Below are positions 1 through 12,100 of a DNA stretch of 64,000 bases, piece by piece. The notes beneath the pieces were generated by a model. It was not told the DNA's origin, did not search any database, and worked only from the letters and a program-made list of their open reading frames with translations. Position 1 is the first letter of the stretch; each line of letters opens with the position of its first letter. Source of the stretch: Tribonema minus (lineage: Eukaryota > Sar > Xanthophyceae > Tribonematales > Tribonemataceae); the NCBI GenBank assembly GCA_017506865.1, contig JAFCMP010000011.1, positions 248,001 through 312,000 of the forward strand. Reading direction: 5' to 3'. A program made the position numbers and the translations under genes.

Positions 1-109
1 GGACCCGGTGATGTACCAGCGCGTGCTGCTTGGTGGTACCGTATTGGCCGCCATCGCTGCCTTGGCGTTGGCCTGGTGGCTCCTTCAATGGGTGCAACCA
101 CTCATACAG
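1..109 (+). CDS. Reductase exon with N-terminal membrane helix (partial)
   Basis: Open from the first base of the window in the frame beginning at base 2 (Asp-Pro-Val-Met-Tyr-Gln). It holds a long hydrophobic stretch rich in Ala and Leu followed by WWLLQWVQPLIQ, and ends at a GT donor at 110-111. This is a probable N-terminal transmembrane segment of the reductase. Its 5' boundary lies before the window. Confidence 0.7.
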
Positions 110-3100
110 GTACCATCATCATAGTTCTACTTCTACTTCTACTATACTTGGCATGCGTCGGGCGTTTGAGGTATGCAGAGGGCATAGGTGATTTGTGTGC
201 GCTTTTTACACACATGGTCGTGGATATGTGCGCAGTTGTGCGGGCCGCTGGCTCCTCCAGTGGGTGCTGCCGCTCACATATGGTAGATAAAGTGAACCTG
301 CGCTTCAAGCTGTTGGTGCATGCAGGTAACATGCCTGAGGTGTAGGCGCGCTTACGTATACTTCACCATATACTTCGAAGTATATGGTGATGGATGTGTG
401 CAGAGGTGTGCATTGCCGTCAAGTCGTCTCTTTAGCGCAAAAGCCAATAGGAATGTGTATCAAAATAGTGCACCACCATACCAATGATAGCGTTGTTGTG
501 GTCATAAGATGCGCTTGGTGGGGTCTTCGGTGGATGCAACCTTCAATCAGGGTAAGCGCGCACCCCAAATCCTACCACATCCTGTTCTCAGCCTAGTGTA
601 CTAGCCAGCACTTCGTGGGGCGAGACTGCCACTGTAGCGGATTTACCCTGCCTTCGCCCTGTAACAGATGCAGTACTTCACCTGCGGGATCGCAAGTCTA
701 TGGCATTTTCTTATGCGAAGGATGTTCCCCTCACACCATGGCGATGCAAAAGTACGAATATTTTTGCGCGTGTGAAGACTGCGGACATGTATGCAAGGGC
801 ATACATTATTGCTTCTCAATTGTGTTTTTGTGCTGATGATGTAAGGTTTCTCTGCTGTGCGCGTCTGCCTCAGGCTTGCAAGTACTGGCTCAACCCCTAC
901 AGTCTGGTCAACAGCAAAGAGGTCAGTGATCAAACTTCAAGTTTGCATAGAATTCGCTGGGGCATCGCACATCAGATCAGCCAGTGTACGCCTGACGTCA
1001 TGACTCAAACTCTCGAAATGACAATGGCACGACTCGAGTGCTTGTTAGGGTCTACTATGTCAACAGACTGGAATAGCTCGGGAAATGCCAGTGTATGCTA
1101 TGTACCTAATTAAGGAGAATAGCAGTACAGACCGAGGAAGGCCACTACACCTCACTCACCTCTAGACACACAATGAGTATTCTGACCGTCATATTCATTC
1201 TCAAACTCCCCTGTAATTGCATACATGCAGGACTTCGACATGGGTCACGACCTGGTGCTACGTGTTGTAAGCATGGGGATGCTGCCACAGAAAGAGCGAC
1301 GGCGCAGGACTGGTGAGCACTGATGACATAGTTTATTGTCTCCAGGCTAGTGCCTGAAGGGTCATGCATGCATGCAATGATGTGCTGGCAAGATCCAGGG
1401 GTTGGGGTTAGGCCACCGATGCCCCACATGCTACACTGTCAACTTCCAGCATTGTTCTGCAGCACAACCGCTGCGTGCTGGTTGGAAGGTTTGAACGCGA
1501 TCGCTCTATACTGTGTACGCAGCAAAGTTTGCAAATATGATGACTAACCACACCTTGTCACCTAGAGCTCTACGATCTTTTGATTCGTTTCCATGCTGAC
1601 CTGAAGCACAAGACGCTTCCAAAAGTATGCATGCTCTGTGGAATTATCCATCTACAGGCCACGCTTTAGTGGTCACTGCAAGCAACTTGGGCTGCTTTGC
1701 TTCAGGATACTTGCTCACGAACGAAGCTGACACGGAAATGGTGAATGGTAACTACTGCTCAGCTGATTGAAGTGTGGCCTGTTTCATTCAGTCAGGCCTA
1801 TACAGCGTATGTACACAATGTTTGCATCACCGCGCGTTAAAGTTTGAAGAAAGTTTGAAGAGGAGGTTATCCTGCTTGTATGCAACATTACCTACATGCC
1901 TCGTATATGCCGTGTATTTCTGCTTCTGCAGCTGCAAGGTGGGCGGAACTTCTCGAAGCAGTGGCCAACGAAGCACCGGAGGCTGACCTGTGGCCACCGC
2001 CATTGCAGCAACAGCAGCAGCAGCAGGGCGGCATTCGGGCAGCGGCAGGGGGCGCCAATGGCAATGGCAACAGCGGCGGCGGGGGCGCTAACATGAACGA
2101 TGACAGCAGCGCAAACGGTGATGAAGGGGAGAGCATCGGCGGGGGGCGTACTGGCACCGCGACTCGCTCTATGAGGTAAGAGTCTGGGTCAATGTGCATG
2201 CACATATGTGTGTGCAATGACTCGTCAGTTTTAGTTGGGCTTAATCGCATCTGTTAACATGCTAGCAAGAGCCGGCGGGCGCTGGCTCACACCAAGGCTC
2301 AGAATCGCCCTTTAATTGGCAGGAACTGCGCGCTATGATCCTGAAGGCAAATGGGCATCTTGAAAATCTGAAGACATGCCTGCCCAGCAGCTATGCGCGC
2401 GGAAAGCAGTGCATCCATGCGTTGTTGCCAAGCGTTTGCGCTCCACCTGAATGCTGATTGTGCACTTTTTGCTGTCAATGCAGGACAAGCCTCGGCCGCA
2501 GCGCTGGCAGGAAGGCCGCCTGGCAGCCTGCTTCAGAAGACTAGACGCGATGTGCTGCGAGCCTCTGATTTAACTTTGATGATCCATGGGCACGTAATGC
2601 TGCCGCCCCTCGAGCTGCGTCGCTTACGAGGGTGAGGCACTGGAGAGGCCTGGCTTTGGGGGGAAAAAAGAAGCTTTGTCATATGTAAGACTGTCAGGTT
2701 AGGGTTACTTCAAGGCAACACACAGTCTTGGCTGAGCCTTGTTTGAAGGAGCCTGGCCAAACAACACAGTTGGCCGTATGGCCAGAAGCAACATGATTTG
2801 TGAGGGAGGTAGGCCGGGAGATTGCCAGTGCTCAACATTGGCACTCAGCAGTCAGCCACAGCATATGTATTTGTGTGCCATATAAGGCCTTGTGATGGTT
2901 TCCGCATTGGTGTCTGAGGGACACGTCAGCCATCAAAATGTACAGTGTCAGCATTGTGTTTTGTGCCCATGTTGATTGTGGCGTCTCTGCTGAGCTGATC
3001 TTCACAGGCCAGTTGCTGCGCCAGGCTCGATGCATGCACAGACACACTGTCAATGCGTGCAACTGGTTGTTGCCTGGTGGAATGTCTCTTCAATCTGGCA

Positions 3101-6100
3101 AACTGCTTTTTGCAAGTCCCACCTATGCTGGGTATCTCAGACAAGTTTGTCTCCATGCTGGTTGTGCACAGGCCAAATTTAGGCATACCAAGAGATAACG
3201 CATTTCATGTCCAGTCCTGCAGGAAGCACACCCCAATGATGTTGATGGCAGGGGTGCTCAACCTGCTTATAAGTTGAGGTTCACGCCAACCTCAACGGTT
3301 GAGTTTTGCAAAGTTGAGGTTGCAATGACCTCAGGTGCCGGCTTTGTCTCAAGCGGCGGGTGACTCGAACCGGGGGTGGCGTCGAACAGGGCTGGTTTCG
3401 TCTTCTCTGGGCAGCATGGCGCCAGGAGGGCTGGATGAGAAGCTTACTGCTGGGGAACCGGTGCCTGCCAGGGACGTGAACACCTATGTGCCCAAGAAAT
3501 CCTTGCCCGTGCGGGTCAGAGGACGGCTGTCAGGTGCGTGCTTTTGCAAAAGCAGGTGCACTGTCGATCAGTGCACACTCCTCTGCCTCCAGCCTGTCAA
3601 AGCAAGAGCAGGGGGGTTCACTTCCTGTCAGTAGACCAGCACTTTGCAGTTGTCAGGCTGCAACAACATGTTTTACAGCACCTTTTTAACCTCGCTTCAC
3701 CATGGTGGCATGCTCAGCTCATTTTGTGATCACCAGCTTGTGTGATGTCTGTAAGAAGAGCCGATACAAGTAGCAGGCGCGTCATGCATGAAGCACATCA
3801 TATCTGTGCTGGAGAGAATTGCGACAGCATTGCCATCTGCACCCCAAAGGCGTGGCATAGAGAAGCAACAGGCAGGTCAACGGCGAGTTGAATTTTTTCG
3901 GGACGAACGGGCAGGTGAATAGCGAGAAGATGTCTCATGATGATATGGTTTCTCAGTCATCTCACCATTCAAGTCAATGGTACCATTCAAGTCAATGGTG
4001 AGGTGATTTCTCACGTTCTGTTGACCTGCCTGTTCCTTGACCACCCAATAGTGTGATAATTGAGAATTCAGATGTCCCTCGCTCTTCCTCCACCTCACGG
4101 GCCACGGCCGCTGTTAGCACGGTCGTACTTGCTTATGGCCGCCTGTTGAGCGCAAGACACGGTCAGCTGCACAGTAATAGACCAAGCCTAGTAGCCTGAG
4201 CTGCTATGGTGCTCCGAATGCAAGCACTGACATGGGGCTGGGCTCATGACACGCAGGGTCGCAGTAGTGGCGGTAATGCTGCTGTGCATGCGGCTAACGC
4301 TGGTGTCCACGACAGGGAGCAGGACCATGTAGCATGTGCGCCCAGGGTCCCTGCACTTACAAATGTGTCAAGCCCGAGATGTGCTGCTACGCCTTGTCAA
4401 GACGACTGCCAGCTTGACCAAAGCAGCAACGCTCGGCATCGCCACAATATGTTGTCCCAACATATGCGTACACCTGGGTTTGTCGCAGAACATGCCTTCA
4501 CGAGTGGCCGTACCAGGAGCCTTATGGCACAGGGCGACTGAATGCAGACTGATGGTTGGGTTGCTGACGGTTTCACCTGACCGGTTTCAATGGCACAGGG
4601 CGACTGAATGCAGACTGATGGTTGGGTTGCTGACGATTTCACCTGACCGGTTTCAGTCTTGGTCTAACCTTCTTGCTGCCAACCAACAGCCCGCTAAGCA
4701 GGAGGCCTGAGACGTGTACCCTCGTTCACCTGCTCGGCTCTTGACGCGATTTGACATTATGCGCCTGAAATGTCTAGTAGTACCGTTCAAATAAGCTCCA
4801 TACTGAGCCCAGTTCATGATTGTGTACATGCCTGCTCTGCGTTTTGCAACTGACTGCAACTTCAACTTGAACAGCGTGCTTCCACGACATGGCCTTCCTG
4901 CACCGCCCCATCGGCCTCCATGGCTGGTTCACCATCACATTGCTTGAGCTTATCGTGCTGGTGGCGGTGGTGGGATCCATAATGGCGCAGACCACGGAGA
5001 AGCACGCCTACAGCGTGGTCAACATGATGCTTCTCATCTACCTCATGGTGCCGCACAGCAGGTGACTTCATGTACTTGAAGTTTGAAAGTGCACATGCAT
5101 ACATTCCCTGTATGTCATCCTTCACCATTGTGTGAGGTTTCATGGCCCAAGCAATTTACAAACGGTAGCCTAGCTGCCCCGTGAAGCATCTGCTTCTGGA
5201 GGGAACTCATGTCTTTGGCGTTAGCAGACATCACAAGCATTTGCTAGTCCAGGAAACTGTGCACGTGTGGAGCCCACAATCAGGGTCAATCATGCAGAAA
5301 ATCCATTTTTTGTTCACCATTCATGCACCACTGCATCATGATCCGACCAGCTGTGCATCACTATTTGCTTTTGGCGGGGGGTTAGTGTAACTGCTGTCAC
5401 CACTGTGCTTCAGATATTGCTGTCTCACCTTGTGGTGTTGGAAATGTGACACTACCGCAGCCATGCAATGCCATTGTGTGACCTTGATCAACTCCCACAG
5501 AACTTCACACGTGATCATATTGATGGACAGCTCATGCATGTCGGCCAGTGGTGATTCAAACATGGTGCTCTGCACACGCCTTTGCTTGTGGTAACGGAAT
5601 CATCATGCTCTGTATTCAGCAAGTGCAGCGCTTCATGGCGTCGCCATTTGAGGTATATCAAATGGCGCCTTCTATACTCTTGGAACCCTCATACTACTGC
5701 GACACTCTTGTGGCGGTGTGATACTCTTTGCTTTAATTTGGGTGTGCTGCTCACATGCTCGTACTATCACCATCATTGCAACAATCTCATAGTACATGCT
5801 GTACTGTGCGGTGTGTTCTTCATTGCGTGCGCGCTGCAGCATTGTGACGGCGATATTTGGCATCACTTGGGAGGTCCTCATCAAATACCACCGCTGGTTT
5901 GCCTACCTCCTCTTCATACCCATCACGTGGCATGGCTACGACCACTTTGTCTACCGCCATAACAACGACATACAGCACAAGACGGGAAACGCCATGTACA
6001 CGATTTACCTGCTCATGATCGTGACCTCGCTGCCCATTGTCCGGAGATGGTCGTTTGAGGTGCGTCATGCGAGTGAAGTTCGGTCGATTGAATTGAAGTA

Positions 6101-9100
6101 TGATCAGTGTGGCACAGCTCAGCAAAACGCTACATCTGCTGCAACAAAATCGAAGGCACGGCACGATTAAACCACACTCTTGTGAGCTGCCAACGCGATA
6201 CTGATATGCAGATCAAGTGACCGATGCTTTGCATATGATAGATTTGACGGTGGTCCTGTTGCTGCGCACGATGCGATAATGGTATCAAGTGCCAGCGTCA
6301 GGAAGCCCCTCTCTGATTGATATCATACTTCTATAGCTTGTAGAGATGGGTTACTGCAAAGAAGGCTCGGTTGGGTGTATTGTTTGGTTGGGTGTACGGT
6401 GTTCTGAGTATAAGCTGAGAGTGCCAAGGTTGTCCACGGGATGCTTCAAGCTACTCATTGTGATGATTGTGTGGCCTTATAGGTGTGCGATTTGAATCAG
6501 ATGTGTCGTTCTCTTACATCAGTGACTAGGTATGGCACATGTTAAGTTCTACGTGATGTGGCATGGTCATGCCAGATGAACATACCTCAAGTGCTGCATA
6601 GTATTTGAGCTCTTAATGCCGCGGTGATAATTCACACTGCTTCTACTTCATCGTGCTGTTATTTCCAAGTACTACTTGAACTGCAAAACATATGCGGTGT
6701 GTTGTTGCTTCCTTCGTTTTGTATTTGGATTTGCCTCCACCTTTTGTGCTGGTGGCTGGCGCCTGACGCTGCTGGTCCTATTGTCAAACAGGTAACACCC
6801 TTTCCTTTCCTTGAAGTAGCACGCTTCTCACCTCGGACCTTGATGCAATAGCTCGTAGTGCGAAAGCTCCTATGCAGTCCTCATTGCGGGCCCGCCAACA
6901 GGCACTAGGAGCCTCTGACCATCACCATCACACACAACAACAGTCATCTTGTGGTTCTCAGCACAGGCGTGTGGTGTGGGCAATTAATCAGGTGGTTTCA
7001 TGCCCGCGTAGTGTCCACTTTGACAACGTAATTCCTTGCTCGATCGCTTTGTGTTGAGTCCATCTCTTCCAGACTGACTTATCACCCTGTCTTCGTGCCC
7101 TGCTCCTGACATGTTTGTACCAGGCATTCTACTGGCCACATGTGCCCCTGGCCATTACGTTTGCAACGCTGTCACTAATCCACAACAGGGTGGTCATAGT
7201 GCGCCTGTGGTGGGTGATGCTGCTGGTAGTGGTGGATTGGGCCATTCGCATGCGCCTCAACTTCAAGGTTAGTCATTGAAGTTCTTGAAAAGTGTGACCT
7301 CATTCTTGCTGAGGGGTACACACATGCATGTGGTTGATATCACAAACGTAGCATTGGGAGGGGAGGTGGCGGGGGGGGGGGGGTCAACAGGGTTAAGCTG
7401 GTTTAAGTGGGCCATTTGCATGATGAGTGTCAACTTTTCAGATGTCTGCGTAGCTTCAGAGTAGTCATTGCGCTGTGACAGTGTTACAGCTGATCTTGTT
7501 GTGTGTGAAGTGAGGGTCAAGGATTGACTACAATAGCATATGCGTGTCATGCTTTTTCTTCAACAGCACACAGGTAGGTGCGCACCGCTGCAATGGTAGA
7601 ATGGGTGATTTGCATGCAGTTGACATCAAAATGTACATCTGAACCTGAATTGCACGGCTGTGCTTTATGTTCCTTTAGGCCAGTCTGTTGCCGCTAGGAC
7701 GATGGTTTGGAATCTAAACGACGAATCTGGTACAGACATGACATGAACGTGTTTGTTGTGGTGGTGGGCTTTCCGCATAAGGCTCAACGTCAAGCTGACC
7801 ATTTGCAAGGCTAGCTGAACACCACACCTCCAAAACTCACCTCACCGCACCACATCGCAATCCCACGCCCGTCTGTACTGCAGCCGGCGCGTGTGATTGA
7901 TGTGCGTACCGCCCCCGGCTGCCCTGCGATTGAGCTCACTGTGGCGTTTGAGGGCGCATACGCACGCAAGCGCTGGAGGCACACCCCTGGCCAGTTCGCC
8001 TTTGTGTATTTACCTGGCGTTCACCGGCTGGAGTGGCACCCTGTGACGATATCATCCGCCCCGTCCCACACGTGAGTGCGCGCGTGGCTAGACTTGCTGC
8101 GCTTGTTGGCCTGCACGCATCTGAGGCTCGCTGCGACATTCATTCATTCATCCATTCGTTCATTATGTTTATTATTCATGTATGTTGCCTCTGTAGTCAC
8201 GAGGTGCTCAATGATTTTTGGCTCCATTTCTGGTTGTAAGTTGGAGACTCCATTGCAGTCAAACCGAACATGATTCATCGGTCAATTGTCAGAGCATCAA
8301 TGTTGCTTTTTCCATCGCAGGTACCAAACTGGGCAGATAACGTTTCACATCAAGAACATGGGGGATGGCACGTGGACTGAAGGCATACACAAGAGGATCG
8401 TCGACGGTTCCATTGTCAGGTCAGAACCACAACATGCAAGAATTCTCTCACAGCCGTCCACACCTCAACGTCAAGTACTTCTCTCACAGGCAACGTTTAC
8501 ATCAAGACTTTTCTCACAGGCGCAATCGAGGCAGGCGCCTATGCCTGCTGCGACGCGATCAGTACACGCAAATTGCAGCGTACATTTTTGCGACTTGGAG
8601 TCGTGGCCGGTGTCAAACTCATGATTGGTTGTGGCAGTCTGATGCACGATGGGCTTGCAGACGAGTGCATGCGCAAGTGGATAGCAACAATCTGGGCAGA
8701 TAAGTCAGCCTGTCACAAGAGTGCGCGGAAGCCATGCTGTCGCTTCGTGCTTCATTGCATGTTGTACGGGCCTCTGCATGAAGCACGTTGAACTCAAGAA
8801 CCATCTATCGCAATGCTCATTACCAGTGCCGCAAAGCACTTTCAAATTGTGGTACAGTCACAACATGTAGTACAGTCACAGCATGTAGTATAGTCACAGT
8901 GCAGCAGTGGCTCTGACACACGCCGAAATGCCTTGCTGGTCTGGTTGCTTGATTGTCATGCTTGAGGGCCAGGTTTTGACATGATTGTAAAACGGCCTTT
9001 TGCTGGCCAGCAAGCATAACCACATACCTTCAGATACCGTCAGTTGCTTGAAACACACATTGTGAGCTGCTGGTGTCACAGCACTGCACCAGTGAGCTGC

Positions 9101-12100
9101 TGGTGTCACAGCACTGCACCACTGCCCCTGTGTGCGAAGCCTGCACCACTCCTGTGTGCCCCATGTTGATTGCATCATCGGCTGCTGACCCATTTGACAA
9201 TTCCCGCTACCACCATCCTCGTGTTTGCTTGCCAGGCTCGATGGTCCTTATGGTGCCATCAGCATTGCCTACGAGCGCTCTGATCAGCTGCTGCTGGTAG
9301 CCGGAGGCATCGGCATCACTCCCATGATGAGTGTGCTAGGCGACGCCATGGCCAAGGCAGAGGCCAGCGAGGACGTGGGCTGGTACATGAAGGTCAGTGT
9401 ACTGGCAAAGTGCACTGCTCGTGTACCCTGTGGTAGCATTGAATGGACCGGCAAGCACGTGCCTGGTAGATGAAGGTCAGTGTACTGTGGTGTACTGGCC
9501 ATGTATTCTGATGAACCGCTGATGGGGTCGCAGCAGAACAATCAAGGTGAGGGGCTGGTTCATTTGGTGCGTTTTACTTTGCCACACAATATCAGGCAGC
9601 TTTCTGTAGTCTAGCTTGCGAATCACTGCTGCTTGACGGTGTCAGGGCAAAAACACTGGCGAGCAAGGATGTGAGCTGGCACTGATGAGAGCCAATGCCC
9701 TCGTTGCATCTCTAAGAGCATCCGGTGGTGTCATTGAATGCGCTGCTTGCGCACTTGCTTCTCGAGTGTGCTGTATACAGAGCACTTGATGTCCACATGC
9801 TTTTCACAGGCAACACATGCGCCGCTGCAGGAGGCAGTGCGGGAAAATCCGCATCGATCACATCATGTGCTGCCATGTGCCGTGTGTCATCAGATGCAAT
9901 ATGTACACCGAGTCCAAGACGTCAGACCAGAAATTATGTCGTACTGACACTGCCGCCATGCCTTGCCACGCACAGCCACAACACTGATCTGACTGTGCCA
10001 TGTCTGTATTTACTGCATTGGTGCAGACGCAGCGCGTGCACTTGGTGTGGGTCATCCGCCAGTGGCAGCTGGTGCTACTGTTCCAGGAGCAGCTCGAGCG
10101 ACTCATCACACTCAAGGGTAAGCCACCGTATGTCTCCTTCTTGTGAATTGCTTGACAATGTCATGAGATGGCATACCGCAGGTAGTCAGTGGTGTTTGAG
10201 GAAGTACTGAGGGGTTCAGAAAGCTGGCACATGGACCTCTTGCCTGGTACACGAACTTGATAGTATGAGGTTTTGTTGCCAGTGGCTCTAATTTGAGGGT
10301 AGTGAAATCATGAGGTTCAACAGCACTGCAAAGCACTGGGTAAACGATTCGACGGCGCAGCTGTTGCAGGGACTTGCAACCACGTCTCGGGGGTCATTTA
10401 CAGCGCAGGGTCATGTACTGTCAGGAGGAGGACACAACCGGTGTTCGTGGTTGGTCAGCTTCATGAAGATTAATCAGAACATCGCCTCAAACCTTAGGGT
10501 TTAGGGTTAGCGTTAGGGTTAGGGTTAGGGTTAGGGTTAGGATGAACATCGCCTCAAACCAAGTGCTGCCTACCAGCCTTGATTGGAAGATGGAACGCCG
10601 CTGACACTGCTCCTGGCGCATCACCTGCTGTGCAGCGTCTGCAACGTTAAGCACGTTGTAGACTACAGCACCAGGCCGTAGGTGTTGAAATTTATCACGT
10701 TGCAACGAACGCATAAGTTCGATGCACAATGGTACTGAAGCCCCCCCTGTCCAGCATTTTGGGTTGGCCAGTCAAAAGGGTGGATGCCCTATGATTTCGG
10801 TCCTGCTGTATACCTGTCGCAATTATTGGACCGGGCGGTCCATGATATCGAACATGACAATAGTGCAGTCGTCACTGGCTCATGCTACTAAGCAGTACCT
10901 TGAGTTTACAAAATATTTCAGCAGTATGCCCAGAGACAATCAGGCACAAGAATCACGTGTGAAATGCTACCCTTGGACCTATTGAACCTCCGCATGCAAT
11001 ACTGCCTACTGCAGAAGTACACATCCTGGCCCTGCCTGGTGTGCTACAACAAATCTTTGCTGCTTTGCCAGTCACCAAGTCTAGGTTTTCAGGTCCCCCT
11101 TCCCTCAGCTCGGTCCCTTGCCAAAACCACCACTCAGTGTTGTATTGACTCGGTGTTTTGTGTACCCTCTGCTCTGCAGCCAAGCATGATGGGCACGAGG
11201 GGAAGGGCGGTTGCGCATTCGACTTCTCTCTGCACGTCACGGGAGTGGGGCTGGTGCAGGAGGCTGCGGAGGGCCTGCCTGATAGCGTCAGGCCTTACGT
11301 CAAGCATGTGAGCACTGTAATGATGACATGCTGCATTCGTCATACTCATTGTATACTTCTCTGATTTTTTTAAATCCTGCTGTGAAAGAATGCAGCTCTA
11401 GAGTGTGTGTAGCCAAAGCAGATAGATCAGACAGATTTCTTCATGCGCTCATCAAGTTATGTGGCAGCATTCATGAAATGGTATGAGTATGATATGATAT
11501 AACGTCAAGCATGTGAGCACTGTGATGACATCATCATCATGTCGCATTTGTCATATGTCGCATTTGTCATACTTATCATGCTACCTTTGTCAGACTTGTA
11601 CATGATATGCAAGCAGGGCCTGCCGGATAGTGTCAGGCCCTATATCGAACGTGTGAGAACTGCGATAGTGGCGCTCTGCTTTTAAGTTGTGGTGGTGATA
11701 GCTCTTCCTGTACGTTATCACACGTGCCACAGTGTTGTTTGGGAGTACTTCTACAGTCTTATCGATAATTAAGGCCACTGGACGCTTTATTATTAGGTTT
11801 TATCACAGCAACATAAATAGCGGTGACCCTTTCTTGAGCCGCACTAAAGTACGTTCACCCCCCCATTTTTTCACGCTGCAATCGCTTCGCCGCACCAGAT
11901 GTAGCGTTAGCGCGAGGCTTTCAGGTGCTGCTAGCAGCTCAATTGGAGCCTCAGAGTTGCTGATCATGAGCAGCAACAAGCAGCAGCAACTGCATAGCAG
12001 CCATCTTGGCTTTATCAGAGCCTGGCGTGGCTTGCGGGTGCTCCGCTCTTGTCCAAAGCACGCCAACTTCAAGCGTGACCCTGAAAAAGTCGGTGACGGT

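Noticed and set aside
4530..4652. Tandem repeat considered as a CRISPR-like array
   Set aside because: Two directly adjacent units without spacers, in an intron of a eukaryotic gene. No array in the window has repeat-spacer structure.
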